From positions 1 to 64,000 of the forward strand of contig NZ_MWWY01000028.1 in assembly GCF_002259755.1 (NCBI RefSeq): a DNA stretch of 64,000 bases. The letters are read 5' to 3'. Below are positions 56,066 through 64,000 of the stretch, piece by piece. Both the position numbers and the translations under genes were made by a program. The DNA is from Bifidobacterium hapali. GTDB taxonomy: Bacteria > Actinomycetota > Actinomycetes > Actinomycetales > Bifidobacteriaceae. The notes under the pieces were generated by a model. It saw nothing but the letters and a program-made list of their open reading frames with translations, had not been told where the DNA came from and made no database searches. How positions within the stretch are numbered: the first letter of the stretch is position 1; each line of letters opens with the position of its first letter.

Positions 56066-56793
56066 GCGGTTACGGTTGTGGTCGGTGGTTCAAACGCGTA
56101 GCCCACGCCGTGCACGGTACGGATCATTTCTGAACCGAGCTTGTGTCGCAGCGCCTTGACATGCGAATCGACAGTACGAGTACCAGATGCGTCAACCCAG
56201 TCCCATACTTCTTCAAGCAACTTTTCGCGAGTCAGCACTGAGCGAGGTTTGCGTGCGAGGGTAGCCAGCAGATCAAATTCCGTAGGCGTTAAATGCACTG
56301 GCTCGCCGTTCATCGTCACAATACGTTGAGCAGGGTCAATCACCAAGGAACCGAAGTTGAGAATCTTCTCGTTCTCAGAATTCTTGGCAATCACTTTTGC
56401 ACGTTCCACACGACGCAACAATGCCTTGCAGCGAGCAATAAGTTCGCGCATAGAGAACGGTTTAGTCATGTAATCATCTGCGCCAGCACCCAAACCAGTG
56501 ACCTTGTCGCTTTCGTCATCACGAGCCGTCAGGATAAGTACCGGTACTGGTCGCTCGGCCACAATACGCTTGGTCGCTTCAAGACCATCCATCACCGGCA
56601 GCATAATATCCATGATCACAAGATCAGGCTTGAGCTGTTTAGCGGCCTGAACGGCGCTAGCGCCGTCCGAGGCCACGCGAGCAGTCCATCCTTCCGCCGT
56701 GATGCGCTGCGCAATAGCCGTGGCGAGGGTAGGTTCGTCCTCGACCACGAGCACTGTGCGCGGCGTGGTAACGCGCGTCGGAGTATTGAGCAT
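56062..56793 (-). CDS. OmpR/PhoB family response regulator
   Basis: A 243-residue DNA-binding regulator paired with the kinase downstream. The receiver domain has the acidic pair VEDEP, the phosphorylated Asp in VIMDIMLPVMDG, TAR and DDYMTKPFS. The winged-helix domain follows (HLTPTEFDLLATLARKPRSVLTREKLLEEVW). AAAGGCGG precedes the ATG. The gene begins only 15 bases after the glgB stop, so it is likely in one transcript with glgB. Confidence 0.94.
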   Translation of the reverse strand: MLNTPTRVTTPRTVLVVEDEPTLATAIAQRITAEGWTARVASDGASAVQAAKQLKPDLVIMDIMLPVMDGLEATKRIVAERPVPVLILTARDDESDKVTGLGAGADDYMTKPFSMRELIARCKALLRRVERAKVIAKNSENEKILNFGSLVIDPAQRIVTMNGEPVHLTPTEFDLLATLARKPRSVLTREKLLEEVWDWVDASGTRTVDSHVKALRHKLGSEMIRTVHGVGYAFEPPTTTVTA

Positions 56794-56808
56794 GTTAGAA
56801 ACCGCCTT

Positions 56809-59064
56809 TCAGTCTGTCGGTTCTAAGAATACCGCTCCCAGCGCTGGAATGGTGAGTCGTGCTGACCATTCACGAGAATGATACTCTTCTGGCTCAGCTT
56901 CAAACGTACCGTTGTGGATGTCAGAACCGCCATATTTTGCGTCGTCAGTAGTGAGTACTTCACGCCACTTACCACCTTGCGGTAGCGCGATTTGATAGTT
57001 CTCCCATGCTTCTCCGGAGAAGTTGACGACTACAACCATCTGTTCGCCGTTCTTGCCGATACGCACAAAGCTGAGCGTATTATGATCGGCGTCATCGCTG
57101 GTAAGCCATTGGAATCCTGCAGGATCAAAATCTTGACTCCACAAGGCCGGAGATGCTTTATACAGTGTGTTGAGATCAGCTACGAGCTTCTGCACACCGC
57201 GATGATCTGGCCAGTCAAGTGCAGCCCAATCAACAGAGCTATCGTGATCCCATTCACCCCACTGCGCAATCTCATTGCCCATGAAGGTTAAATTCTTGCC
57301 CGGGTGAGCCCACTGATACGCGAATAGCGAACGCACGCCAGCATATTTCTGCCAGTCATCGCCCGGCATCTTGCCGTACAATGAACCCTTGCCGTATACA
57401 ACTTCATCATGGCTGATAGGCAGCACGTAATGCTCAGAATACGCGTACACCATTGAGAACGTAATCTCACCGTGATGCCATTTGCGGTTGATTGGAGTTT
57501 CACGCAAATACTGGAGCGTATCGTGCATCCAGCCCATATTCCACTTAAGGCCGAAACCGAGGCCACCTTCGTCAGTGGGCGCAGTAATACCCGGGTATGC
57601 GGTCGACTCTTCGGCGATCATCATCACGCCCGGATTGTTCTTGTATGCGGTGGCATTAGCTTCCTTGAGGAAATCGATGGCCTCAAGATTTTCGCGTCCG
57701 CCATAAATGTTTGGACGCCACTGACCGGGCTGACGGCTGTAGTCGAGATAGAGCATCGAAGAAACCGCGTCCACGCGCAGCGCATCGATATGGTATTCAT
57801 CCAGCCAGAAACTAGCGTTGGCGACGAGGAAGTTGCGTACTTCGCGACGTCCGAAATTGAACACGTACGTGCCCCAGTCGGGATGTTCACCGCGCAACGG
57901 ATCTGGGTCTTCATATAGCGGCGTGCCGTCGAAACGACCCAGTGCAAACGCGTCCTTCGGGAAGTGCGCAGGCACCCAATCCATAATCACGCCAATGCCA
58001 GCCTGATGCAGCTTATTGACCAGATACTTAAAGTCATCAGGCGAACCAAGGCGCGAATCAACCGCGTAATAACCAGTAACTTGGTAACCCCAAGAACCAG
58101 AGAACGGATGCTGTGCGAGCGGCATGAACTCAACGTGAGTAAAGCCTTCCTTCTCTACGTACGGCACGAGCTTATCAGCCAGCTCACGGTAGTTCGCAAC
58201 ATCTTTGCGCCAGCTACCAGCGTGCACCTCGTAAATGCTTACTGGACCATCATGCGGATTGGTCTTGCGACGCTTATCCATCCACGCTTTGTCGTCCCAG
58301 CGTTGCGTCGAATCTACCACAACCGAACCGGTTGCTGGTGGAATCTCGTGGGAACGTTCCATAGGATCGGCTTTCATAACCCAATCATGGTTAGCGTTAA
58401 GAATCTCATACTTGTAGACTTCGCCAGCTTCGATACCTGGGATAAAAATTTCCCATATGCCCGATGAGCCAAGTTCGCGCATCGCATGGCGGCGCCCATC
58501 CCAGTCGTTGAAGTTACCGACTACGCGCACGGCATGAGCGTTTGGTGCCCATACCGCGAACGCAGTACCGACCAGAGGCTTGCCTGAAGTGCCGTCAGCA
58601 GCACCCATTGGGTCGTCGAAACGGCGTACGTGTGCACCAAGTACATCCCACAGCCGTTCGTGTCGGCCTTCTCCAAACAGATATGTGTCCATATCGCCAA
58701 CAGTGGGCAGATACCGGTACGGATCATCCTCGACAACACTGTTGGCAAGACCGTACACGGTACGTACGCGGTAATCAGGTACCGTATACCCGTCTTTGGT
58801 TTGTTCAGCTGGCAGGACTGCAACAAATATGCCGTTGCGCTCATGTAATGCCTCGAACGAGCCAGACTGCGTAAGAATAGTCACGGCTTTAGCAAGAGGC
58901 CGTAGCACGCGCACGGTGACTTGATTGGCATGCTCGCCAGAGCCTAGATGCCCACCCAGCACCTCGTGCGGGTTGTAGAAGGTGGCGTTGCTGACTGCAT
59001 CCAGGTCTCCCTGGCTTACAGGCACAGCAACAGTATCGTCGTTGATGTTCGTATGTGTAGCCAT
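56809..59064 (-). CDS. glgB: 1,4-alpha-glucan branching enzyme
   Basis: Introduces alpha-1,6 branches into glycogen. The 751-residue protein has an N-terminal glucan-binding half (two early-set domains; [25 protein letters not shown]) and a GH13 barrel. Catalytic residues lie in [18 protein letters not shown] (nucleophile Asp), [12 protein letters not shown] (Glu) and [13 protein letters not shown] (Asp). TACACT lies eight bases before the ATG, again without a ribosome binding site. Other glycogen genes are not next to it; a two-component system follows closely instead. Confidence 0.95.
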   Translation of the reverse strand: MATHTNINDDTVAVPVSQGDLDAVSNATFYNPHEVLGGHLGSGEHANQVTVRVLRPLAKAVTILTQSGSFEALHERNGIFVAVLPAEQTKDGYTVPDYRVRTVYGLANSVVEDDPYRYLPTVGDMDTYLFGEGRHERLWDVLGAHVRRFDDPMGAADGTSGKPLVGTAFAVWAPNAHAVRVVGNFNDWDGRRHAMRELGSSGIWEIFIPGIEAGEVYKYEILNANHDWVMKADPMERSHEIPPATGSVVVDSTQRWDDKAWMDKRRKTNPHDGPVSIYEVHAGSWRKDVANYRELADKLVPYVEKEGFTHVEFMPLAQHPFSGSWGYQVTGYYAVDSRLGSPDDFKYLVNKLHQAGIGVIMDWVPAHFPKDAFALGRFDGTPLYEDPDPLRGEHPDWGTYVFNFGRREVRNFLVANASFWLDEYHIDALRVDAVSSMLYLDYSRQPGQWRPNIYGGRENLEAIDFLKEANATAYKNNPGVMMIAEESTAYPGITAPTDEGGLGFGLKWNMGWMHDTLQYLRETPINRKWHHGEITFSMVYAYSEHYVLPISHDEVVYGKGSLYGKMPGDDWQKYAGVRSLFAYQWAHPGKNLTFMGNEIAQWGEWDHDSSVDWAALDWPDHRGVQKLVADLNTLYKASPALWSQDFDPAGFQWLTSDDADHNTLSFVRIGKNGEQMVVVVNFSGEAWENYQIALPQGGKWREVLTTDDAKYGGSDIHNGTFEAEPEEYHSREWSARLTIPALGAVFLEPTD

Positions 59065-59223
59065 ACCTCAGAAGTGTAGGACGAGGCTGCCGATAACACG
59101 GGTATTTGGGCGCGTCGTATCGGTTTTACGGCGCGTCGTGGCGTTCTCATGCTGGCCTGTCGGGCCAGTCTAGGGTATATGACATACTTATTCGGGTTTG
59201 TTATAGGCTTTCACGGAGGATTC

Positions 59224-59820
59224 ATGGCTTACAAGGTCGGCGATATGGTTGTCTATCCGCGGCACGGCGCGGCGAAGGTGGAGGCCATTACCGAGCGGAC
59301 GGTGAAAGGTGTGACGAGGGAATACTTGCAACTGTCCGTGTTGTCTTCCGATGGTCTGGTTATCAATGTGCCAGTAGAGAATGCCAAGAAGGTGGGCGTA
59401 CGCGATATTGTCGACGCCAACGAAGTGGCTAAGGTATTTGAGATTCTGCGCACTCCGATCGTCGAGAAGGAAATGAACTGGTCGCGTCGCTACAAGCTGA
59501 ACGTTGAGAAGATTGCGACTGGTGATGTGAATAAGATCGCTGAAGTGGTACGTGATCTTGCGCAGCGTGACGTGGATGACCACGGTTTATCTGCGGGTGA
59601 GAAGCGTATGCTTACCAAGGCTCGTTCTATTTTGACTTCAGAGATTGCTTTAAGCGAGAATCTCGATGATGAAAACGCTCAGCGTTTGCTGGACGTGAAC
59701 CTCGGTTATGAAGATCCTCGTCCGGGCGATGAGAAGCATCATACTGTTGCGCCAGAAGAGCCGGCTGCACAGACGCTGGCACGTATTGAGGCTGAAGGCA
59801 AGAAGTCTAAGCGTAAGTAA
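59224..59820 (+). CDS. carD: CarD-like transcriptional regulator
   Basis: An essential RNA polymerase-binding protein in actinobacteria that stabilises open promoter complexes. The 198 residues have the N-terminal RNAP-interaction Tudor domain ([20 protein letters not shown]) and a helical DNA-binding domain ([31 protein letters not shown]). The last 40 residues are acidic and Lys-rich. The ATG at 59224 follows CGGAGG; upstream in-frame codons would add a non-conserved hydrophobic stretch. ispF follows 108 bases later, as in other actinobacteria. Confidence 0.93.
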   Translation: MAYKVGDMVVYPRHGAAKVEAITERTVKGVTREYLQLSVLSSDGLVINVPVENAKKVGVRDIVDANEVAKVFEILRTPIVEKEMNWSRRYKLNVEKIATGDVNKIAEVVRDLAQRDVDDHGLSAGEKRMLTKARSILTSEIALSENLDDENAQRLLDVNLGYEDPRPGDEKHHTVAPEEPAAQTLARIEAEGKKSKRK

Positions 59821-59928
59821 GTAGCGAGGTACTACTGCTTATAAGTAGCCCTCACTCAACAGTCTCGGCAGTGTGCGCGATAGCGGAACCAATAGCTTAG
59901 GGAACCTTAGGAAACATGGTGAGTTGGT

Positions 59929-60408
59929 ATGTTCATCGGTCAAGGATTCGACGCACACCGATTCGCTGATCTGGACTCTGACCGCCCGTTATGGCTTGCA
60001 GGTCTACTCTGGGATGGTGTCGGTATTGAAGGTGATTCAGACGGTGATGTGGCGGCTCACGCACTGATTGATGCATTACTGTCAGCTTCACATTTGGGTG
60101 ATATCGGCACATTATTTGGTGTAGGCGCTGATTCTGCTGGTGCCGGCCGGCATGGTACAGATATGCTCGCGCAGACTGTTCATTACTTGCGCGAGCATGG
60201 ATATAAGCCAGTAAGTGCCAGTGTTGCGATTATTGGTAATCGTCCGAAAATTGGTCCGCACCGAGGCGAAGCCGAAGTAGCACTGTCTACTGCTGTTGGA
60301 TGCCAAGTATCGTTAACCGCGACTACTACTGATCACATGGGTTTCACTGGTCGTGGCGAAGGCATCGCTGCTATCGCCACAGCCTTAGTGGAACAAGTTG
60401 ATCGTTGA
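59929..60408 (+). CDS. ispF: 2-C-methyl-D-erythritol 2,4-cyclodiphosphate synthase
   Basis: An enzyme of the MEP isoprenoid pathway. The 159 residues have zinc ligands FDAHRF and AAHALIDALL, the DIGTLFG loop, and the C-terminal TATTTDHMGFTGRGEGIAAIA. The residue before SDGDV, His in E. coli (AHSDGDV), is Asp here (GDSDGDV). The TGA stop codon is part of a hairpin that may end the transcript. Confidence 0.92.
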   Translation: MFIGQGFDAHRFADLDSDRPLWLAGLLWDGVGIEGDSDGDVAAHALIDALLSASHLGDIGTLFGVGADSAGAGRHGTDMLAQTVHYLREHGYKPVSASVAIIGNRPKIGPHRGEAEVALSTAVGCQVSLTATTTDHMGFTGRGEGIAAIATALVEQVDR

Positions 60409-60439
60409 TTAGTGCAGTGATCAGTATTAATACTAATCA
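60406..60439. terminator. Convergent terminator-like hairpin
   Basis: TGATTAGT and ACTAATCA form an 8-base-pair stem, with an inner palindrome AGTATTAATACT. It lies between convergent ispF and the metal permease gene. T-tracts are weak. Confidence 0.4.
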
Positions 60440-60442
60440 GCT

Positions 60443-61273
60443 TTAGCGGTGTCGAGCAGCGTTGGCTGCTTTCGCGATCGCCCAAAACAGTGTTGACAAT
60501 GTCACAATAATAAAGCTCGGGGGAGCGGGAAACATTGCGGCGAGCACTAGTCCTCCCCAGATTGCCACCAGACATAATGTGCTTGCCAATACCATTGCAC
60601 GTAACGGTGTTCCAGCAATAATATTCGCGGTCGCCGCAGGAGTAATCACAAGCGCGAAAATAAGCAGAGTACCCACAGCTGGTACTGCAATCGTGATCAC
60701 GCCAGCCATAATTGCCATAAACGCAACGTTCATGGCACCAATTGGCACGCCTTTGGCTTGTGCAACCTGTTCATCCACCGAACTGAACAGTAGCGGTCGG
60801 TAAATCACAGCCAATACAGCAAGCAGTATGGCATCGAAAATAGCAAAACCGATGATCTGATCAGTGGTAATCGTCAGAATCGAGCCAAAAAGAATCGACT
60901 GCATTTGCTGTGATGCTGAACTCGACAGTCGGGCAAAAAACAGGCCAAGACCAGTTGCGAACGCGAGCACCGTACCGGTAGCGATTTCCCGTTGTGAGGC
61001 ACGCTTTCCGAGCGCACCGATTACGAGCGCGCCGCCCAATGCGAATACGCCAAGTCCGAGCGAGACTGGTAAGCCGAGCAATACGGCACCGGTCGCACCT
61101 GGCAATCCAATATGTGCGAGCGCGTGTGAGGCGAATGTTGAATGCCGTGCAATGGTGAAATAGCCCATCACGCCAGCTGCGAGTGCAATGCACAGGCCGG
61201 CGAGGAATGCGTTGGCCATGAATGGTGCGGTGAGCGTGTCCATCCAATCGGGGTCGAAAGCGAAGTCGATCAT
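60443..61273 (-). CDS. Metal ABC transporter permease (ZnuB/MntB type)
   Basis: A 276-residue permease with about eight helices of the ABC-3 family, which imports zinc or manganese. Typical patterns are GYFTIARHSTFASHALAHIGLPGATGAVLLG and GALGKRASQREIATGTVLAFATGLGLFF. It overlaps the ATPase gene by four bases, and both belong with the binding protein encoded upstream. Confidence 0.9.
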   Translation of the reverse strand: MIDFAFDPDWMDTLTAPFMANAFLAGLCIALAAGVMGYFTIARHSTFASHALAHIGLPGATGAVLLGLPVSLGLGVFALGGALVIGALGKRASQREIATGTVLAFATGLGLFFARLSSSASQQMQSILFGSILTITTDQIIGFAIFDAILLAVLAVIYRPLLFSSVDEQVAQAKGVPIGAMNVAFMAIMAGVITIAVPAVGTLLIFALVITPAATANIIAGTPLRAMVLASTLCLVAIWGGLVLAAMFPAPPSFIIVTLSTLFWAIAKAANAARHR

Positions 61274-62184
61274 CGGGTTTCTCCCTTCTGCGTTTCCTGT
61301 GCGGATTGTGTCGCGTGATGGTGGTGGAATTCGGCTACTTCGGCAGGATTGTGCGTGTCGAGTATCATGTCTTGTCTTTCGTCGGCGCTGGGAGTGACGA
61401 ACATGTCGCCTTGTGGTGTGGTGACGACTTGTACTTGTGTGCCGTAAAGGTGGGTGAGGAGTGCTGAGTCGAGTACTTGATTCATGGCCGCGTAGTGTGG
61501 GTGACCGTCGAGGAGGTAGATTGCTCCAGTCAAGATCGGTAGCAGCATGTTGAGATCGTGTGCGACGACTTGGATGGTCATGCCGAGTTCTTGGTTGAGT
61601 CGTGCGAGTACGTGGACGACAGAGCGTTGGCTGGCGAGATCAAGATTGGCGAGAGGTTCGTCAAGCATGAGCAGTTGTGGGTCGGATACGAGTGCTTGTG
61701 CGATGGCAACGCGTTGACGTAGTCCTCCAGAGAGTTCAGAGAGTCTTAAGTGTGCTTTGTCTGTGATTCCTGTGAAGGTCATGGCTTCGCGGACTTTGGC
61801 TCGTTGTGCTTTGGTGACGAAATGGATGCCGAATTGTGTGCCGGTCAGTCCGAGTAGTACTGATTGTTCTGCGGTGAGGTTGGAGTCGATGTCGGTTGCG
61901 TAGCTTTGGGGTACGTAGCCGATGCGTCGGTTGGCTGAGCCGGCTGGCTGGTTGAGGATGGTAATTGATCCAGCTGTGAGGGGGAGTAGGCCGAGTTCGG
62001 CTTTCATCATGGTGGTTTTGCCGGTGCCATTCGTGCCGACGATTGCGGTGACTGAGCCGGTTGGGATGGCGAATGTGCCGTGTTGCCAGATGATACGTCC
62101 ACCGCGTGCGACTGCTGCGTCTTGGAAGATGATGGCGCTGTCGTTTGACGTGGCGGTGTGTGCCTGTGTGATGTCGTGTGTCAT
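61270..62184 (-). CDS. Metal ABC transporter ATP-binding protein (ZnuC type)
   Basis: A 304-residue ATPase. Walker A is VGTNGTGKTTMM, the signature is LSGGLRQRVAIAQAL, Walker B is LLMLDEPLANLD, and the switch His is in VVAHDLNML. The tail beyond the domain is extended and contains four consecutive histidines (AEFHHHHATQ), which could bind metal. The start at 62184 begins a polar N-terminus (MTHDITQAH) and drops an unlikely extension. It lies downstream of the binding-protein gene across a 134-base gap containing a hairpin and a Zur/Fur-like box, so it may have its own metal-controlled promoter. Confidence 0.88.
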   Translation of the reverse strand: MTHDITQAHTATSNDSAIIFQDAAVARGGRIIWQHGTFAIPTGSVTAIVGTNGTGKTTMMKAELGLLPLTAGSITILNQPAGSANRRIGYVPQSYATDIDSNLTAEQSVLLGLTGTQFGIHFVTKAQRAKVREAMTFTGITDKAHLRLSELSGGLRQRVAIAQALVSDPQLLMLDEPLANLDLASQRSVVHVLARLNQELGMTIQVVAHDLNMLLPILTGAIYLLDGHPHYAAMNQVLDSALLTHLYGTQVQVVTTPQGDMFVTPSADERQDMILDTHNPAEVAEFHHHHATQSAQETQKGETR

Positions 62185-62252
62185 AATGCTGCCGTTTTCT
62201 GTATATGGCCGGTTTTTGCCGGGGTTCTGCAACGGATTATGACAAATAACGT

Positions 62253-62267
62253 TGACAATCATTCTCA
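62253..62267 (-). promoter_or_regulatory. Zur/Fur-family operator-like site
   Basis: On the minus strand TGAGAATGATTGTCA is a 7-1-7 inverted repeat with one mismatch, the pattern of Fur-family (Zur, Mur, Fur) boxes. It sits 68 bases before the ATPase start codon. Repression by a metal-loaded regulator is inference. Confidence 0.55.
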
Positions 62268-62270
62268 ATA

Positions 62271-62310
62271 GTGAGGTGTGGTGTACCGTCATTGGTACGT
62301 CACACCTCAC
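62271..62310 (-). terminator. Hairpin after the metal-binding protein gene
   Basis: GTGAGGTGTG and CACACCTCAC form a perfect 10-base-pair stem, extended inside by GTACC/GGTAC. No good T-tract follows on the minus strand; it may attenuate transcription between the binding protein and the transporter genes. Confidence 0.5.
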
Positions 62311-62318
62311 AATGTGGA

Positions 62319-63464
62319 TTACTTGCCTGGGTCGCTCTGACCGGTGCTTGAACCGGTGGTGTCGTCGTTGTTGTTGGTATCAGTTGAGTTACTGTCAGGC
62401 GTGCATGATGCAGTTTTCGATGATGTACCAGCGTCGGACTTATTTGAGGCATCATCAGACGCAGTATTATCGTCGTCTGTACTGTCATCTGTTGTGTCGT
62501 TATCGTCGCTACTGCTCTCGTTATCGTCACAAGTATTGAAATAGCTAGTTAGTGTATCGACAAGTGAGGCTATCCAATCCGTGAGATTAGCCTTATCTTG
62601 CGGCATCTGCTCGCTTACATCAAACACAGGCACATCGGAACGGCCAGCTGTACCAGTGATCATATTGGTCGCGTCAGAGGCTTCCTGCGTATTGTTCACC
62701 AGCAAATCAATGTCTCGATCTTCAATGAGCTTTTGAAACTCTTGCAGATCTGCTGGTGCAGCTTCTCCTTCAGCTGCGGATGACGCAGCATACCCCTTAG
62801 GAGTCTTGTCAGTGAAACCCATATCGCTCATCAGATAATAGGCCACAGACTCAGTGGCTGCGTAGGTGGCGTCTTTATGTGCTTGAGAAAAGTCGTCCAT
62901 TGCTTGTTCGACTTTCGTTTCAGCTTCTTGCCACTGTTCATAACGCTTAGTGAAATCGTCTTTCTTTGAAGGCAAAGCCTTAGAGAATGCGTCAACAAGT
63001 TCTTTAGCCATACCAGAACGCGCATCCTTTGAGAACCACAGGTGAGGATTATCACCCTCCATTGCACCAACAATCTGCGCGGCAGACACGCTCACCGTTT
63101 GCTTGCTGAGACTTTTAGACGCCCATGAGTCGTATCCGGCACCGTTGAGCACCACGATTTGTGCCTTCGCAATCTTCGCAACATCGGAAGTTTTTGGTTC
63201 AAAATCGTGCGCATCTACATTCGTGGAATCGAGAATCGACGTAACGTTCACATCGTCGCCGCCAATCTGCTTGGCCAGCGATCCCCACTGATTAATCGAT
63301 GACACGACATCAATCGGACCGGTGGGCTCCTCCTGCGTTGGCGTTTGAGATTGAGGTTGTGTTTGTGGTTCGGATGACATGCCGCACCCGGCGGAAATGA
63401 TCAGCGCCGAGACCGCGAAAAATCCCGTCAAGGCCTTGAATATATGCGAACAACGAATGCTCAT
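62319..63464 (-). CDS. Metal ABC transporter substrate-binding lipoprotein (ZnuA type)
   Basis: A 381-residue lipoprotein (lipobox ISAGC) of the cluster 9 metal-binding family. Metal ligands are probably the histidines in NVDAHDFEPKTSDV and NPHLWFSKD and an acidic residue near IEDRDIDLLV; the usual third His lies in a segment less clear here. The His-rich loop of typical ZnuA proteins is absent. The last 75 residues form a very Asp/Ser/Thr/Asn-rich tail with two cysteines, which is uncommon. Zinc or manganese is the likely cargo. Confidence 0.85.
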   Translation of the reverse strand: MSIRCSHIFKALTGFFAVSALIISAGCGMSSEPQTQPQSQTPTQEEPTGPIDVVSSINQWGSLAKQIGGDDVNVTSILDSTNVDAHDFEPKTSDVAKIAKAQIVVLNGAGYDSWASKSLSKQTVSVSAAQIVGAMEGDNPHLWFSKDARSGMAKELVDAFSKALPSKKDDFTKRYEQWQEAETKVEQAMDDFSQAHKDATYAATESVAYYLMSDMGFTDKTPKGYAASSAAEGEAAPADLQEFQKLIEDRDIDLLVNNTQEASDATNMITGTAGRSDVPVFDVSEQMPQDKANLTDWIASLVDTLTSYFNTCDDNESSSDDNDTTDDSTDDDNTASDDASNKSDAGTSSKTASCTPDSNSTDTNNNDDTTGSSTGQSDPGK

Positions 63465-63581
63465 CCTGCCTGCTCCATCGTGCGTCTCGAATCGTGATCA
63501 ATGTCCTACTAACTTGTAATGACCTGTATCCAAGATAGCCTAACGCTAAGGCAATGAACATGATACGACACAGGGGGATGG

Positions 63582-64000
63582 ATGACTGAAGCCATTAAAC
63601 TCGACGGCAAGCTCACCGCAGCACGTATCAAGGAGCATTTATCGACTCGAATCGAGCGGCTCAAGAACAACGGTATTGAACCAGGACTAGGAACACTACT
63701 TGTTGGTAGCGATCCCGGTTCGATGAAATACGTAGCCGGCAAACACGCCGACTGCGCTGAGGTTGGTATTCGATCTATTCGCAAAGATTTACCTGCAGAT
63801 GCCAGTTTTGAACAGATCGCTCAAGCAGTCCAAGAGTTGAATGAGGACCCCGCATGCACCGGCTATATTGTTCAACTTCCGCTGCCGAAAGGTATTGATG
63901 AGAACGCTGTTATCGATCTCATCGATCCAGCCAAAGATGTTGATGGTATGCATCCCTACAACCTCGGTGAACTCGTACTTCACGTTCACGGTGACATCAC
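63582..64000 (+). CDS. folD: Bifunctional methylenetetrahydrofolate dehydrogenase/cyclohydrolase, 5' part
   Basis: Catalyses the two-step conversion of methylene- to formyl-tetrahydrofolate. The gene runs off the right edge; 139 codons are visible. Family motifs are [20 protein letters not shown] with the catalytic Lys, [14 protein letters not shown], and [17 protein letters not shown]. The N-terminus [10 protein letters not shown] fits, with AGGGGGA just upstream. Confidence 0.92.
   Translation, partial: MTEAIKLDGKLTAARIKEHLSTRIERLKNNGIEPGLGTLLVGSDPGSMKYVAGKHADCAEVGIRSIRKDLPADASFEQIAQAVQELNEDPACTGYIVQLPLPKGIDENAVIDLIDPAKDVDGMHPYNLGELVLHVHGDI

Overview
The window reads as an ordinary chromosomal stretch of a high-G+C Gram-positive bacterium, most likely a member of the Bifidobacteriaceae with intermediate base composition. 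The pointers are two WhiB proteins, CarD, a UPF0182 protein, the actinobacterial run eno - divIC - DUF501 - ppx, an LpqI-type GH3 lipoprotein, an Rv3259-type protein and a PdtaS-type sensor kinase. At least nine genes have a TANNNT hexamer 6-8 bases before the start codon and no ribosome binding site, which suggests widespread leaderless transcripts. The family assignment is inference; no rRNA is present. I saw no CRISPR array, insertion sequence, integrase or rRNA gene.

Layout. 1-12.5 kb: the end of a DUF3710 gene, a DUF3159 membrane protein, a TrmA/RumA-type RNA methyltransferase, a one-lobed solute-binding lipoprotein, a CtpE-like P-type ATPase, aconitase, a HAD phosphatase, a histidine phosphatase, a uracil-type permease and a short-chain dehydrogenase. 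12.6-20.5 kb: a DEAD-box helicase, AzlCD, an LpqI-like GH3 lipoprotein and a large UPF0182 protein. 20.5-22.2 kb: an AT-rich two-gene island of unknown function whose first gene, for a secreted protein, is out of frame at one or two homopolymer runs. 22.3-25.8 kb: an ABC permease facing a THI5/NMT1-type binding protein with a long structured 5' leader, then a nucleoside hydrolase. 25.8-32.1 kb: a GNAT enzyme, a Fic protein with a VbhA-like antitoxin, Pth, Mfd and another GNAT enzyme.

32.1-40.6 kb: enolase, with a LacI-type palindrome upstream, then the divIC-DUF501-ppx operon, a tRNA-Leu(UAA), and a toxin-antitoxin pair lying between the tRNA and a second copy of the tRNA 3' end. A small membrane protein, L-serine dehydratase, an FKBP and GreA follow. 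40.7-56.8 kb: a hemolysin III-like protein and a PdtaS-like kinase, divergent around a perfect inverted repeat; then an envelope and regulation cluster (WhiB, EccC/FtsK-like ATPase, LCP ligase, second WhiB, giant membrane glycosyltransferase, DUF5719 protein, Rv3259-like protein, phosphomannomutase-like HAD protein); ComF; and a two-component system that appears to be transcribed with glgB. 59-64 kb: CarD, IspF, a zinc or manganese ABC transporter with a Zur/Fur-like box, and the start of folD.

The observations most worth checking are the tRNA-flanked toxin-antitoxin islet, the AT-rich island with its frameshifts, the structured leader before the THI5/NMT1 gene, a dispersed repeat that supplies the C-terminus of a HAD protein, and the palindromes upstream of acnA, eno and pdtaS.
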